From the NCBI GenBank assembly GCA_000320605.2, contig KB445796.1, forward strand, positions 1,983,191 to 2,047,190: a DNA stretch of 64,000 nucleotides, given 5' to 3'. The position numbers and the translations under genes were made by a program. Positions 45,557 to 56,165 of this stretch are shown in pieces (positions within the stretch are counted from its first letter, which is position 1; each line of letters begins with the position of its first letter). Source of the stretch: Gelatoporia subvermispora B (Eukaryota; Basidiomycota; Agaricomycetes; Polyporales; Gelatoporiaceae). The notes beneath the pieces are model-generated. The model was given only the letters and a program-made list of their open reading frames with translations. It did not search any database and was not told the DNA's origin.

Positions 45557-48124
45557 CTATTGGAGGACAAATCTTCGTGAGTATTTCATAAACACCCTGA
45601 CATTATATACGACGTGAATCGAATTGCTCACCTAGACGGGACCGATGTGCCTCGCTGAATGGGCGAACGCGGGTCGAAATCCTGGTCTCCCACTGGCTGC
45701 AGTGCAGGGCCAAGACTCAGACCCTGCAGAGGGGAAAGTGGTAGGGATATTGCCGCGGCCTCGTCGAGGCCCGAAGAGACGGAGGCCCTCAACCCGCTGA
45801 TGCTAAGCAAAGCATCTGCGGCTGTCCCCTCGGGAGCCCCTCGGCGGCCGGAGCTTTGCGCATCAGACGCAAGATTCGGCTCAGAAGACGAGCGCCCGAC
45901 GCCCGAAGCAACGACGCCGTCTTCAGCTGCAACACGTGCAGCTGGCTCTGAGGAAGTGCGCGTGATGTGTGAACCCGAGCTCAGTTCGCGGTGCGTACGG
46001 GTGTATGTTGAGATGCTGGGGAAATCGCCTGCGGTTTCATATGTCTCTCGTGTGCTGGAGGCCTCCTCCTGTGGCTCAGAAGAGAGACTCACAGCGCCGG
46101 CGTCGGGGACTGGTACCATAGCGTTGGCATGCTCGGAAACACCTCTCCCCACGCCTGCAGCATCGACATGGACAGAACCTTGCCGTGAGCGGGCTGGCAT
46201 TGCAGTCCTGCTTGACTTGGTTGATATTTGTTCTCCCACCCGGTCCGAAGGGGACGAGGGGTCCACTTCTCGTCGCCGGTGGCTCCTAGGGCTGCGGACG
46301 GTGACATTGGGTGAAAGCGGCGGGGTTACGTCACGAGAGTGGCGGGCATGCTCAGCCGACATGTTCTCCTGGACCCATCTTCGGGTGCGGGAAATGTTCT
46401 CGACATCGCCACCAGGCGTAGCAAACCAGTACCTGTCGACACGTAGCAACTGGCTGCCAGGAGGCACGTCGGGAGGCGATAGCAATCCTGAACTCAAGGA
46501 ACTGCTCTTGCCGGAATGCCCTCCAGTAATCACAATATCATGAGTTCTCGATCTCGTCAAGCGAGGGCTTGCGTGTCCGACGGAGGGTTCGGTGTATCCC
46601 CTGCGAATCCTGGGCGGAGACGAAGTGTCTCCTTGATCTCCCTGCCTTACAGGAAGAGTCGGAGCCTCCGGTTCCGGGGAGAAGTCCAAGGGCTCGCGGA
46701 TTGTCATTTCTGTTTTCGGAGATGAAGAGTCCATGAGGGTGTGCATCTGGCGTTTTGCAGGTGACGCAGGTCTAGTTGGGGGATTCTCTGTGTCACGTTT
46801 GGACATCTTAGCCGGGCTCCCATCCATTTTGGCAAGTGCTTGAGAGAGGGGTTTGGTCCGCATCGCTCGGCTGTCAGTCCGCTGGTGCAGAGGAAGAGGG
46901 CGTGTTTGCGTTTGGATAGTTTGGGCCCCATCCGGCTCGTCCTTCACGGTTATCTTGCAACTCGATGGCTCCTCGCCGTCGCGACGGCTTTGAACTGATA
47001 TCCGGGTAGATGCCCCGGCGGGCTCGGGCCTTAGGCGCCCCTTGCTCAGAGCCGCGATCATTGCAGCTGCGCGATTGCTCAGTGCGTGTCTCAAGACAGT
47101 CGGAGACCGTTGCTCACGCTTAACCGGAATGTCGGACTGGAGATCCTCCTTGTTCTCATCCGGCAAGGTGACCGATACATCAGTAGGCGGAGAGGACAAA
47201 CGGCCATCGTCTGATGCCGTGCGTTCCACCACTCGAATCTCCCTGCTTTCAGTAGCGAGTGCGGCCGACGCATCCTCGATAGCATTCGTACCGGGCTTTG
47301 TATCGCTTTCGGAGGCAGCTGGCATGGCGGGAGCCGGGACATAACTCAAGGAGGATGAGTTACTATCTCGGCGGCGGCGAGGATTTCGCAAGCGAGTAGT
47401 GTCTGTGGATTCACGATAGGCTCTTTCATTTTCATGGTAGTCGGAGGCTAGCGCATGTTGCGATGATGCGGCGCCGACGGGCTTCGGTGGACACACTGAG
47501 GCAGAGGAATGATCCCGTCGAGGGCTGTGTCTAGCCTGTGCGAGGACACTAGTCGGCATTTCAGGCTCATGCTGGGTGACCTCGGTAGGCGGTGACGAGC
47601 GCCCGCGTGTAGCGCGACGCAGGTGGCATTCGCATGTCAAGGTGCCCGAGACGGCTTCAGATTTGGTGGGCGATGCCTTGACGGTCTCGTCCGACCTGAT
47701 CGACGAGCCAGGAACGGGACGCGGTTGCGCACGCGAGGTCGCAGCCGCAGTCTCGTCACTGCGACGGTCAGTGCGGACGGTCCTTATATTCCCTGCATTG
47801 CAAGCGCGCTCAAAGGCCTCTTCGGCCTCGATGCGGGTCGCGTAGCCCTTTTGGATTGCGCCCTTCACTCCAACAGTGCGCCGGCCTACTTCATCCCTGG
47901 AGGTATGAAGTGCAGTGAGATCTCAAAGAAAAGAGAGAATCGGAGTGATAGCCAAATTACAAAGGATACCCCGCCGCACACAACACACACGCTCTCGAAA
48001 ATCATCAACCCCACGTTTTGTGTATCCCAACTTGGCTGCTATAAATGGGAAAGACCCACCAGTCATAGTATACGCCAGGTTCGGAGCCGACGAAGACAAC
48101 ATATGCAGCATAGGACCTGGCCAT
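45557..48124 (-). CDS. RNase H1 N-terminal (viroplasmin-like) domain protein with long disordered tail, copy A
   Basis: Function unknown. Exons complement(45557-45572, 45632-47896, 48060-48124) close to 781 aa. The N-terminal 50 residues are an RNase H1 N-terminal (Cauli_VI/viroplasmin) fold: AAYVVFVGSEPGVYYDW, then VGVKGAIQKGYATRIEAEEAFERA. In RNase H1 this fold binds RNA-DNA hybrid or dsRNA. The RNase H catalytic domain is absent; the rest is Ser/Pro/Arg/Glu-rich and predicted disordered. Conserved islands shared with copy B include VRTDRR, RRGYTEPSVGHASPR, SPPLSPNVTVRSPRSH and SLPLSPLxGLSLGP near the end. The domain only appears after splicing exon 1. The last mini-exon adds a few residues (FVLQ); if unspliced, the stop is at 45628. 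Likely nuclear by basic content, which is inference. Confidence 0.8.
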
Positions 48125-48214
48125 GACTAGGTGGTGGTGGGAAGCAGACCCCGAGGCAGGTGCTGGTTGCCGCTCAAGTTCGACTCACCGCCTCGCGTCG
48201 GTCCAGGAGGACGT

Positions 48215-48244
48215 CCTCTATCAGCCTCTATCAGCCTCTATCAG
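48215..48244. repeat. three tandem 10-bp units
   Basis: The unit cctctatcag occurs three times in a row in the upstream region of copy A. Unit B has a single degenerate unit at the matching place (about 51975), so the array expanded after duplication. Confidence 0.8.
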
Positions 48245-48778
48245 TATAGCCCAGTTAGGTAGAGGATGACGGCAGCCTGGTCCCCGCCACAGCAGGGTCC
48301 CGCAGTCCACACGCCAAATGGTGCGCCGCCCTATCAGCTACCTGATCGTATTAGGTTTACACGCGCACCAGAGGGTGAAGATAGCACCCCGGGTCCCCGA
48401 GGAAGATGCGCATTCAGCGCGACCGATGCGGTCGAGACATGAGAGATGCACGAGGCGGAGAATCAATGGCTGCTGGGATCTTACTTTGCAATGTTTGTAG
48501 CACACGCACAGCTGAGCGTCATAGTCGCGGAAGCAATTGAGCCAGGCTTTATATCAGGCCTTGCTTCCTGGCAGTTCCCGCGCTCATATAATATGCTCGC
48601 GGCTCCCCTGGCCCCGCTTTCTCTACACTGGCAGTGCCTGGGTGAACTCATGACCCGCGGGTCCAAGACGTCATGCCATGTGCGTCGGTGCGATGTCATA
48701 TACTACCGAAATTGCAGTGCAACGTTTGCCTAAATCATGCATGAGAGACGCCAATTGAATAGCCCCGCAAGTGGCGGT

Positions 48779-48878
48779 TATACTGCGATGTACCCTCCCT
48801 AGACAGACGGATGTTGCGGCTGAACTGCCTAACACAGATGTGATGCAACGTCCTGGAGCATGTAAGGCACCTCTCGCC
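48779..48878 (-). pseudogene. relic of the ATG27 last exon
   Basis: On the minus strand this reads the end of ATG27, REVPYMLQDVASHLC, then a stop, AVQPQ, another stop, and GGYIAV followed by the normal stop position. The intact exon is at 52519-52633. The match ends just before the REVPY codons, so the duplication endpoint lies inside that exon. No other ATG27 exon is present here. Confidence 0.88.
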
Positions 48879-49252
48879 CTTGCATATATTGCCATATGGT
48901 ATTTGTCCGGGAGCCTTCGACTCCCGATTTATGGTACATCTCGACTTTCGTCGTATGGGAGCTATATTGTGACTTCGTCGCTGCGCACGGAAGTCAGGAA
49001 CAATCACACAAGACAAAATTTATTGAAGGGCAAGAATAGGGATCCGCAACAAGCCACACTCAGAACTTCAACTAACCCTAATCGATGCTCATACGTATTA
49101 ACATTTCGCATCATTTTGGTCTCGCACAATTTATATCTCCAGGATATGCTTGACGAACACAGCATAGAGATCGCACTGATCACGGCTGAAACAAAAGGCC
49201 GTTGAGCGAAAGTGTTGACTGGCCAGGTGAAGGACGAGTAAATATCGGGTGT

Positions 49253-51867
49253 CTACCGGAGCACTCTTCGTGAGTGTTTTATGAACATTCATAGCACACA
49301 CCACTCGGATGAACATACTTACCTGGACGGGACCGATAGACCTCGGGAGGCGGGCGAGCGAGGGTCTAAGTCATGGGTCGCTTGGAGCCGTAATGGAGGG
49401 CCAAGACTCAATCCGTGGAGGGGAGAAAGCGGTAAGGAAACCGCCGCTGCCTCATTAGGACTCGAGGAGGCGGAGGCTGTCGACGTGCCAGCACTTTGCA
49501 AATCACCTGGAGCTGTCCTTTCCAAAACCCTTTGACGAGCCGGACTTTGGGCATGGCGTTCGATATCCGGTTCGGATGACATGCGTGCAACAGCGGACGC
49601 ACTGTCGCGTTCTTGCGCAGCGACACGTGCGACTGGTTCGGAAGAAGTACGCGCGACGCGTGAAGCCGAGCTGAAGTTTCGGTGGGGACGAGCGTATGTC
49701 GAAATGCTCGGGAAGTCGTCCGCAGTTGCATAAGACTCCTGCGCGCTGCTGATCCGTGCCAGTGGTTCAGGAGAGTGATGCACAGTACGAGTAGTATAAA
49801 TCGACGGAGATGGGGCCGCGTGCTCGGCAACATTCATGTCCACAGTATTGCGATGGACAGGTCCCGATTGAGGGTGAGTCGGGGACACCGGCATTGCGGC
49901 GCAGCTCGACTTCGACGGGGATGAGGCTCGACTCGCATCAGCTCGCTGTCGGTGGCTTCTGGGGCTGCGAACAGTGATATTCGGGGAAAGAGGCGGCGAC
50001 CTGTCCCGAGGCTGGCGAGTTCGATGAGGCGAAGTATTCCCCGGCTCCTGGACCCACATTCGAGTGTGAGAGACACTCTCAAGGTCGCCATCGGGTGGTC
50101 CGTAAGAGTACGTGTCTACCCTCTCTACCCTCTCTACCCTCTCTACGGAATATAGACGATTGCCCGGAGGGATGTTCGGTGGAAACAAGGCCGAGTTTCG
50201 AGGACTGTTGGTACTCAATTGGTCTTCAGTGACAAGGACATCATGAGTCCTAGATCTCGCTGGGCGTGGACTTGCGTGGCCGACGGATGGTTCGGTATAT
50301 TCTCTGCGAACCCTGCGCGGAGACGAGACAGACGAGACATGACTTTGGCTTGTCGTCCTTGCAGAAGGAGCGGGGCTGTCCGGCTCTAGGGAGAAGAATG
50401 GTTCGCGAGTGGTGACTTCTGTCATGGGAGATGAGGATTCCTTGACAGGGCGCATATACTTTTTTGCAAGAGATGCAGGCCTAGTCGGAGCATTACCTGC
50501 ATCTCTTTCGGAGGTGTCTTCCATCCTCGCGTCCAGCTTTGCGAGTGCCTGGGGAAGCAGCTTTGTCCGCATTGCCCGGCTATCGGTCCGCTGGCGCATA
50601 GGAGGTGACTGCATTTGTGATTCGATGCTTTGCGACCCGTCAGGTTCGTTCTTCACAATGACCTTGCAATTCGATGGTTCCTCGTCACTGTGACGATTTC
50701 GTGCAGATGTCCGATTAGGTGTCCCAGCGGGTTCCGGTTTGAAGCGCCCCTTGCTCAGCGTCGAAATCATCGCGGCTGCGCGGTCGCTCAGCCCACGCCT
50801 CGTGACGATTGGAGACTGCTGCTCACGTTTAACCGAGACGTCGGGTTTCGCATTTCTCTCGCAGTCTTCCGGTACGGTCATAGACACGTCCGTGGGCGGG
50901 GAGGAAGAAAATCGACCTTCGTCTGCAGGAGATGCGACGCGCCCCTTTGTCTTAGACTCTCTGCTTCCGGTAGCAAGTGCAGAGAATGGAGCTTCGGTGG
51001 GAATGGTTTCGTATCGCTCGACATGGTTTCTGTCTATGACCTGTGGACCAGGAGCAGACACATAACTCAAGGTAGACGAGCTGTTGTTTCGACGGCGGTG
51101 GGTACTCGGCGGCTGATGAATGTTGGCGTGGTCGCAGCGAGTTCTTCTACTCTCATGCGCTCGGGCGATCGGCGCCTCAAGCTGTGACAACGGGACATCG
51201 ATCAGCTTCACGGGACGTGCTGAGGCCGAGGAGCGATCTCGCCGAGGACTATGTTTCGCTTGCGCAACGATGCTGGGCGCCCTCTCACGTTCATACTGAG
51301 TAACCTCAGTAGGTGGCGAAGAGTTCTCGTCTATGCTGGGGCGTGACTGCGGGGCTGGGGCGGGGTGATGCGAGCAGCAGTCGCATTTCACGGTGACCGC
51401 TTCGGATTTGGTGGGCGGTGCCTTGACGGTCTCGTCCTGCCTGACCGGCGTGCATGGAGCGGGACGCGGTCGCGCACGCGGCGGCGCAACCGCAGGCTCG
51501 TCCCCGCGACGATCTGTGCGGACAGTCCTTACCCCTCCTTGCATGCGAACGTTTTCGAAGGCCTCCTCAGCTTCGATGCGTGTCGCGTAGCCATTGAACA
51601 ATGCGCCCTTCACTCCACTAATGCGCATGCCTACTTCGCCCCTGAACATATGAAGAAGGGCGGTGAGAATTGAGCGTTGAGGGGAAGAAAACGGCAGCAT
51701 TGATGACAACAAAGAACACGAATCCACGATGTTCAAACGCGTTCCCAAACATCAATCCTATGTCTCGCGCATCCTAACTTAGCTACTATAAAGGGTAGAA
51801 CATACCAGTCATTGTATACGCCAGGCTCGGAGCCGACAAAAACAACATACGCGGCATACTTGCCCAT
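49253..51867 (-). CDS. RNase H1 N-terminal (viroplasmin-like) domain protein with long disordered tail, copy B
   Basis: Tandem duplicate of the gene at 45557. Exons complement(49253-49265, 49323-51641, 51806-51867) close to 797 aa. The domain reads KYAAYVVFVGSEPGVYNDW then SGVKGALFNGYATRIEAEEAFENV. The tail is disordered, with the same conserved islands as copy A (VRTDRRGDE, EYTEPSVGHASPRPARSRTHD, SPPLSPNITVRSPRSH, SLPLSPLHGLSLGP, DPRSP). It contains a VER triplet repeat from a 9-bp DNA repeat that copy A lacks. No RNase H, reverse transcriptase or integrase segment is nearby, so it is not an obvious retroelement piece. Both copies keep an open frame of over 750 codons despite much divergence, evidence that they are translated. 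Function unknown. Confidence 0.8.
50121..50147. repeat. 9-bp tandem repeat coding for V-E-R units
   Basis: Three ctctctacc units (last one ends in g), preceded by a partial unit. On the coding (minus) strand it encodes RVERVERVER-type repeats. Copy A has a single RVDR at this place. Confidence 0.85.
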
Positions 51868-52518
51868 GACTAGGTGGTGGTGGGAAGCAGAATCCGAGGG
51901 AGGCGTTCGTTGCCGCCCAAGTTCAACTCACCGTGACCGCGTCGCGTCGGCCCCGGACGACGTCCTCAATTGGTCTCCATCAGCGTCGACTCAGTTAAGC
52001 CCAGTTAGGTAGGGGAGGACGGCAGCCTGGTCCCTGCCACAGCAGGGTCCCGCCGTCCACACGCCGGCAGATGGTGTGCCGCCCTATCATCTCGCCAATC
52101 GTATCAGGCCCACATGCGCACCAGAGGGCGGAAATTGCACCTCGTGGAAGATACACATTCAGCACGAGCAATGCGGTCGAGACACGAGAGATGCACGAGG
52201 CGGAGAGAACCATTGGCTGCTGCGATCTTATTTTGCGATGTTTGTGGTACACGCAGAACTGAGCGCCACAGTCGCGGAAGCAATTGAGCCAGGCTTTATA
52301 GCAAGCCTGGCTTCCTGGCAGCTCCCGCGGTCATATACTATGCTCACGGCTCCCCTGGCCCCGCTTTTTTACTGACCGGGTGAACTCATGACCCGCGAGC
52401 CCAAAACGTCATGCCATGTGAGATGTCAGATAACGAAATTGCAGTGCAACGCGTGCCTAAATCATGCATGAAAGACGCCAAATAACCCCGCAAATCCACC
52501 TGCCCCGCAAAGCTGCAG
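51868..52518. other. upstream region of viroplasmin-domain copy B
   Basis: Aligns with 48125-48778 (upstream of copy A). It holds the copy B promoter and the ATG27 3' flank; no gene. Confidence 0.6.
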
Positions 52519-53639
52519 TCATACTGCGATATATCCTCCCCGGCCAGACGAATGCCGTGGCCGTACTGCCGAACACAGATGCGATGCAACGTCCTGCAGC
52601 ATGTAAGGCACTTCTCGCCAGAAGTCCCGGTGACTGCGCACGAGGACGGTCAGTAGCTGGCATGCGTTGAAGACGTAAAAGAACACGCACGGAATGAGAT
52701 CCTTGCCTGTCGCGCCATATGTCGAGTAGTTGTAGTAGGCACCTAGTCCGAAGTATGCTAGGAATGCAAGGAATAGTCTGGGCCCCGCAAAGAATCTCAG
52801 TGAGCTATCTTGTGATATGTGGCCGAAGACTCACAGCAAGAAGAAATAGCCGACTCCAGAACCAACCCTCTCCGACTCGCTCGGATTCTCGATGTCTTCC
52901 GCTGGCTTCTTCGATGGCGCGTCTGGTGCCCCCTGGAAGCCACAGCCGGCAGATGCATGCCATTCAATCCATAGCGCCTGCCCGTCATACGATGTAAATG
53001 TAGGATCAGAGTTCTCTGTATCTGTTTCGCAGATCAACTTGACGTTGAATGATTGAGGTATTGGCTCGCCGGTGGTTGGCGAAGGATACGAGGAACCGTT
53101 GAATGTGATAGAAATGCCTTTCGGTGCTGCATCCAATTGTGTCAGCGACTACTTCTGAGATGGATCTAGAGACTGGAACGTACAAGACAGGGTGGAGTAT
53201 ACCAGGCCATCAGCAGAGGAGCCTGCCAGAGGGATCGCAGCAAATATCCGGTCCGGCTCGCTCCCTTTGTGAAGCGTCTTCGTTAGACATGCCCGTGTTC
53301 CAGAAGGGCACTGTGCACAAGACAGATGATGAGTACATCTTTGACCTTCCGATGCCATCATTTAGTGACGCATACCTGGTCCTCGTCCGCAACTCCATCT
53401 TGTCGTGTCAGGTCAGCACACAGGTCAAAGCGGACAGTGTCCACAATTTCAGAGGGTGGTGATTGTATTGTCCTAGGGAGTTCGTGCTCTCCTTTGAGAC
53501 CTGTGAGGTCGTACTTGAAGCCGTCATAGGTGACAAGGCAGTCAAAGGGGTTGCTACTATCGTCTTGTGCGGAAGCAATCCTCGCGGCCAGTGACAGGAG
53601 CAGTATCGGTGACGCGAGCAGTGGTAGGGAGCTCAGCAT
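52519..53639 (-). CDS. ATG27: ATG27 autophagy membrane protein
   Basis: Type I membrane protein that cycles between Golgi, endosomes/vacuole and phagophore sites and supports Atg9 traffic. Exons complement(52519-52633, 52691-52795, 52835-53126, 53184-53310, 53376-53639) close to 300 aa. A signal peptide covers about residues 1-24 (LLLSLAARIASA). The mannose-6-phosphate-receptor-like lumenal domain shows FDCLVTYDGFKYDLTGLKGEH, RFDLCADLTRQDGV, CPSGTRACLTK and WIEWHASAGCGFQG. One membrane helix follows (FFAGPRLFLAFLAYFGLGAYY), then YNYSTYGATGKDLIP, HRDFWREVPYML and the C-terminal SGRGGYIAV. The exon 2-3 junction gives Ser where relatives often have Cys, so that join is the least sure. Its last exon is the breakpoint of the tandem duplication to the left. 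Confidence 0.9.
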
Positions 53640-54033
53640 GGCATGCAGATGGAAGAAAGTGAGAAATAAAAGGTGATATGCGCAGCGACGGTTGCTGCGA
53701 AATATAGGTAGGTACGAAAGAGTGCCAGCCTCGGGGAGCGCGCGCGTCAGATGTCGGCGTTGTTCGCAGCTGTCGGCCTGTCGCGTCCAAACACGGTGCC
53801 AGGGCTCCGCTTGCCTGGGCACTTACGTAAGACACGCGACATGGGTTAGGCACCCCGGACACCCCAATTACTTACGCGTCCACGCGACGCGTCACTCCCT
53901 GGGCGGCGCCTCGCGGCATTTATTAGTCCCTTAGCCACTCTCCTCTGTGACCTCGATAACCTCTGTCGTCCTCACTCCATCTCGTACAGCAACAGATCAC
54001 CATTTGTGAAAGTAGACAAGTAATTTGGAGACG
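53640..54033. other. divergent promoter region of ATG27 and the Josephin gene
   Basis: About 390 bases between two divergent starts; no gene. Confidence 0.5.
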
Positions 54034-55909
54034 ATGGCGGCTATAGACAGCCTCATCCCACTGATTTACCATGAGAAGCAGCAGCCAGGCTCTATGCTTT
54101 GTGCCCAGCATGCACTGAACAACTTGCTGCGTATGTCGATCCCAGACTCCTTGTGGACTATTCCTCTAACTGATTTGAACCACAGAGGGAAACTATGTTT
54201 GTGTTGCGAGCTCATCGCTCAGACTGCACTCCTGACTCCATGAATGTGTGGCGTCCATAGCTCACCGCGCCCGATCTCTCCACGATCGCGCAGCGATTGG
54301 ACGAAATGGAAATGAGCTTCGACGATAGCGGTGCCGGAAGGCAGAGCACGAACATGGATGATACAGGTTCGTGGTCTACGACAATTGCCGAATATACAGT
54401 TTGGGCTAAGAGGCCCTTCGGCTACTTCAGGCTTCTTTTCAGTACAAGTTCTGGAACAGGCCCTGCAGGTCTGGGGACTGAGGTGTGATGTTGCGCTGAA
54501 TGCCTCTCCAGTAGTAACTAACCTATCTGGGCAGTCTCAGACCATGGCGCAGCGAAGATATGCGCCCATACCAGGAACATCCTCAGTCAGTGCCACTCTT
54601 CGGATCCAGTTATGGCAGCGCGTCTCACCAGTCATCCATGGCTAGCACACAGATGGCTTTCATCTTGAATCAGAATCAACACTGGTATACACTGCGCCGT
54701 TTCGGCCGTGTCTCGCCAAACCCTGCACTAGAGGCTGACCCAGGCGAGGGACACTGGTTCAACTTGAACTCGTTCTTAAGCGCCCCGGAGCGCGTTAGTA
54801 AACTTTACCTAGGAATGTTCCTGCACCAAGCGGAGACTGAAGGTCTGCCAACGTCCCCATCTTCGAAAGTGGCCAAATTTGACATGCAGACTACAGGATA
54901 TTCGATTTTTGCAGTTGTGCAGATTGATCCGGAAGACCCTATTGCGCTGCCACGTACAGAGGCAGATGAACTCGCAGCATCCATTCCGGAATCTTCCATG
55001 ACATCCGGAAATAGACAAAGTTCTGCATCCTCGCAGCCTCATGCCGAGACCGTTATAGGGTTCGAAGACGAGGACATGGAGCTGCAGGCGGCCTTACAAG
55101 CTTCCCTCGTGGGTGCCTCACATGCATTCCCGTCAGTCCCTTCAAGTGGCTTCGCTGCGGCCGTTCCCGCAAGCTTTGGCTTGGAGCCCCCCGCAGTGTC
55201 CCGCCGACCATTCGGAATCGGCGGAGCAAACGCGCCCATCCAAGTAGAGGACGACGATGAAGACTTCACGCCAGGTACTCCCTCAGCCTCCGCCCCATAC
55301 GACCCAGTTGCGGCGAGCATGGCACGGAACCGCGTGCTGATGGAGCGCATGCGCCGCGAGCAGGAGGCAGCGCTGCGCGAGGGCTACGACGAGGAGATTG
55401 CACGCTTTGGGCCGCAGACAGCGCAGCGGCGCGCGGCGCAATCGGATGAAGACGAGGACGAGATGTTCCGCCGCGCGCTAGCGGAGAGCGAGGCGTTGGC
55501 GCGCGCAGCGAGGTCCGCGCGGGGCACGTCGAACGAGCCAATAGAAGTCCCGGACGACGACGAGGACATTGTTGAGGTGTCACCCGCTCAACCCCGCGCG
55601 CCGCAGTCGTCGCTCTATGATCGCGTGTATGATGATGAGGACGCGGAGTTGCAGGCAGCGCTCAAGGCGTCGATGGAGGGTCTCCCAGAAGGCTTCACCG
55701 TTCCGGACACTCCTCCGACTCGCCCGCAGCCGCCACCTAGTGTTCCGGCGATCACTACTGCAGTCATACCTCCGGTGCAGGAGCGTACGCCCTCCGGACA
55801 TGAAAGCGAGTACGAGTCGGAGGCGGACAGCGCGGTAGAGCAGCCCCCGTCGGAGGAACTTAGCTTGGAGGAGATTAGGAGAAGACGGTTGGCAAGATTC
55901 GGAGGCTGA
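54034..55909 (+). CDS. Josephin-domain deubiquitinase (ataxin-3-like)
   Basis: Cysteine protease that trims ubiquitin chains. Exons 54034-54130, 54186-54196, 54261-54366, 54431-54482, 54535-54842, 54897-55909 close to 528 aa. The Josephin domain starts IYHEKQQPGSMLCAQHALNN, with the catalytic Gln and Cys. Then come EGNYFTAPDL-like QGNYLTAPDLSTIAQRLDE, FFSVQVLEQALQVWGL and the catalytic His in NQNQHWYTLRRFG. Three ubiquitin-interacting motifs follow: DEDMELQAALQASLVGAS (about 228), EDEMFRRALAESEALAR (about 355) and DEDAELQAALKASMEGL (about 410), with acidic spacers (IEVPDDDEDI). An in-frame insert rich in Ser lies between RPYQEHP and the AFILNQNQHW strand; it has no usable splice frame, so it is kept. 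Likely nuclear/cytosolic. No polyglutamine. Confidence 0.92.
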
Positions 55910-56165
55910 AAGCAAACGCCAAATTGTACTCATGTGGCTCTTTTTGATGGCGTAGCATTCTCGGAGTCGTTGCTCATGTACTCATTCGGCTTTTTTCGTG
56001 CACCCCCGTACTCTTACTGACGACGGGCTTCCGTCGCCTTGGACCGCTGTAGCATCTTACCTGCCACTATCTTGTAGAATCACTCATATGACTTCATGCT
56101 CGTGCCCTTGTGCAAGTGAATGCAATGAGAAGTCATCTCTTCACACAGACTACAAGTACAGTTCT
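55910..56165. other. short convergent intergenic stretch
   Basis: Only 256 bases between two convergent genes; nothing else seen. Confidence 0.5.

Larger units (their letters stand above)
45250..48880. repeat. segmental tandem duplication, unit A
   Basis: Direct repeat of about 3.6 kb with unit B (48960-52615). It contains 3' flank, a whole viroplasmin-domain gene, its upstream region, and at its right end a dead copy of the end of the ATG27 last exon. Identity is clearest at the gene 5' end, the 3' end and the upstream region near 48600-48880, and is lower inside the disordered part of the gene. Confidence 0.8.
48125..49252. other. region between the two viroplasmin-domain genes
   Basis: The left part (to about 48880) is the upstream region of copy A and aligns with 51868-52615. 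From about 48960 it is the 3' flank of copy B. It contains three tandem 10-bp units at 48215-48244 and the ATG27 exon relic at 48779-48878. Confidence 0.6.
48960..52615. repeat. segmental tandem duplication, unit B
   Basis: Direct repeat partner of 45250-48880. Its right end lies within the functional last exon of ATG27, so this unit keeps the original junction with ATG27. Confidence 0.8.

Noticed and set aside
45659..46543. 294-codon open frame antisense to viroplasmin-domain copy A
   Set aside because: Shadow of the GC-rich low-complexity coding strand; no domain and no counterpart as long in copy B.
45250..52615. Viroplasmin-domain genes as pieces of a viral or retroelement insertion
   Set aside because: No reverse transcriptase, protease, integrase, catalytic RNase H or terminal repeats are nearby, and the genes have ordinary host introns. 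The domain also occurs in cellular RNase H1.
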